Source of the DNA: Jiulongibacter sp.
GTDB taxonomy: Bacteria > Bacteroidota > Bacteroidia > Cytophagales > Spirosomataceae
NCBI GenBank assembly: GCA_024645245.1
Contig: JAHEBN010000027.1
Coordinates: forward strand, 1-32,848
Direction of reading: 5' to 3'
DNA length: 32,848 bases
Shown in pieces: positions 32,216 to 32,848 of this stretch. The notes under the pieces were generated by a model. It had not been told where the DNA came from. It saw only the letters and a program-made list of their open reading frames with translations, and made no database searches. Both the position numbers and the translations under genes were made by a program. Numbering within the stretch: the first letter of the stretch is position 1; each line of letters begins with the position of its first letter.

Positions 32216-32848
32216 ATGAATACCGAGGAAATATTAATTTATGGGGTTGGCCTTTTGCTCTGTGCATTGGTTATATTTCTATACCTGTTTATAAAAAACA
32301 AGAAATCGAAAAAAGTAGAAAAAAAAATTGAGAAAGCGAAGGAAGAAGGCATTTACGAACCAGTATCTCTCTATCCGTTTATCGACCCAAATATTTGTAT
32401 TGGTGGTGCCGCCTGTGTGCATGCCTGCCCGGAAAAAGATATAATAGGCATTGTAAAAGGTAGAGGCGAATTAATTAATGCTTCCAATTGCGTGGGTCAC
32501 GGGGCCTGTTTTCATGCCTGTCCCATTGAAGCTATTTCCTTAAAAATCGGAACGGAAAAAAGAGGAGTGGATTTACCGCATATAAATCAAAATTTCGAAA
32601 CCAATATCAAAGGAATCTTTATTGCCGGAGAATTGGGCGGAATGGGACTAATAAAAAACAGTGTTGAACAAGGAAAACAAGCAACTGATAATATTCGTCA
32701 TTCGATAGATCAAAATCACTCGGCAGAATACGACATTGTAATTATTGGCTCCGGTCCAGCTGGTATCTCAGCTTCCTTAAGATCAAAAGAATTCGGTTTG
32801 AAAGCTGTAACCCTTGAGCAAGACTCACTTGGCGGCACAGTTTATAAT
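32216..32848 (+). CDS. Membrane-anchored ferredoxin-flavoprotein oxidoreductase (partial, continues beyond window)
   Basis: An ATG at 32216 opens a frame that runs to the window end (211 codons). One N-terminal span (about residues 6-26) and a charged linker lead to two ferredoxin-like motifs: CIGGAACVHACP (Cys61, 67, 71) and CVGHGACFHACP (Cys92, 98, 102). Each lacks the usual second cysteine, which is Gly64 and His95. A conserved-looking RGVDLPHINQNFET and GIFIAGELGGMGLIKNSVEQ follow, then a Rossmann FAD/NAD motif DIVIIGSGPAGISASLRS and GLKAVTLEQDSLGGT of the thioredoxin reductase kind. It probably links a soluble NAD(P)H or ferredoxin pool to the membrane protein before it. Confidence 0.8.
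   Translation, partial: MNTEEILIYGVGLLLCALVIFLYLFIKNKKSKKVEKKIEKAKEEGIYEPVSLYPFIDPNICIGGAACVHACPEKDIIGIVKGRGELINASNCVGHGACFHACPIEAISLKIGTEKRGVDLPHINQNFETNIKGIFIAGELGGMGLIKNSVEQGKQATDNIRHSIDQNHSAEYDIVIIGSGPAGISASLRSKEFGLKAVTLEQDSLGGTVYN

Overview
The window looks like chromosome from a member of the Bacteroidota, probably a Cytophagales- or Sphingobacteriales-like environmental lineage. The clues are a fused MurF-alanine racemase gene, TAnnTTTG-type promoter boxes (a textbook TTTG-N19-TATCTTTG lies before the tRNA), little use of Shine-Dalgarno sites, low G+C, and family choices such as GH51 arabinofuranosidase, a CcsBA fusion and the Nif3 / zinc-ribbon pair. I could not run searches, so the taxonomy is inferred.

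Layout. 1-3964: the start of a secreted GH51 arabinofuranosidase (minus strand, cut by the window edge), a crotonase-tesB acyl-CoA pair, a broken four-helix-bundle (S23-type) gene bracketed by AT-rich repeats, and a nitronate monooxygenase. 3961-9382: a visibly AT-richer surface-sugar island made of an overlapping minus-strand operon (fdtA-like isomerase, DegT-type aminotransferase, GT2 glycosyltransferase, methyltransferase) and a divergent GT-C-like membrane protein. It is packed against both flanking genes almost stop to stop. 9385-13083: Kelch protein, cytochrome c-PQQ-type sugar dehydrogenase and an MFS transporter, all on the minus strand. 13264-16330: an OmpA-type lipoprotein, then an ECF sigma factor with a small membrane protein, then a second operon of two tiny membrane proteins and an Hsp20 chaperone. 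16748-19361: a two-subunit molybdenum hydroxylase (isoquinoline/aldehyde oxidase type). 19732-27094: a methyltransferase, a decayed small membrane gene with its own terminator, murF-alr, tatD and an EamA transporter, then a coiled-coil zinc ribbon protein with a Nif3-like protein. 27274-27811: tRNA-Asp with promoter and terminator, followed at once by a GIY-YIG nuclease gene. 28154-32848: CcsBA cytochrome c synthase, a His-rich membrane protein and the start of an FeS-flavoprotein.

The most interesting unit is the ECF sigma regulon. The sigma gene and the operon after it carry the same 31-base element, ATTTAAAGTAAAATC-N8-TTCGTCTT, at the same distance (25-27 bases) from their start codons. 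This predicts that the sigma factor switches on itself and a four-product stress set: a 100-residue membrane protein (first operon) and a 78-residue membrane protein, a 55-residue His-rich anchored peptide and Hsp20 (second operon). No classical anti-sigma gene is present, which makes the 100-residue protein a candidate regulator. The terminal cytochrome/FeS-flavoprotein module, whose ferredoxin-like motifs both lack the second cysteine, is the next best target.
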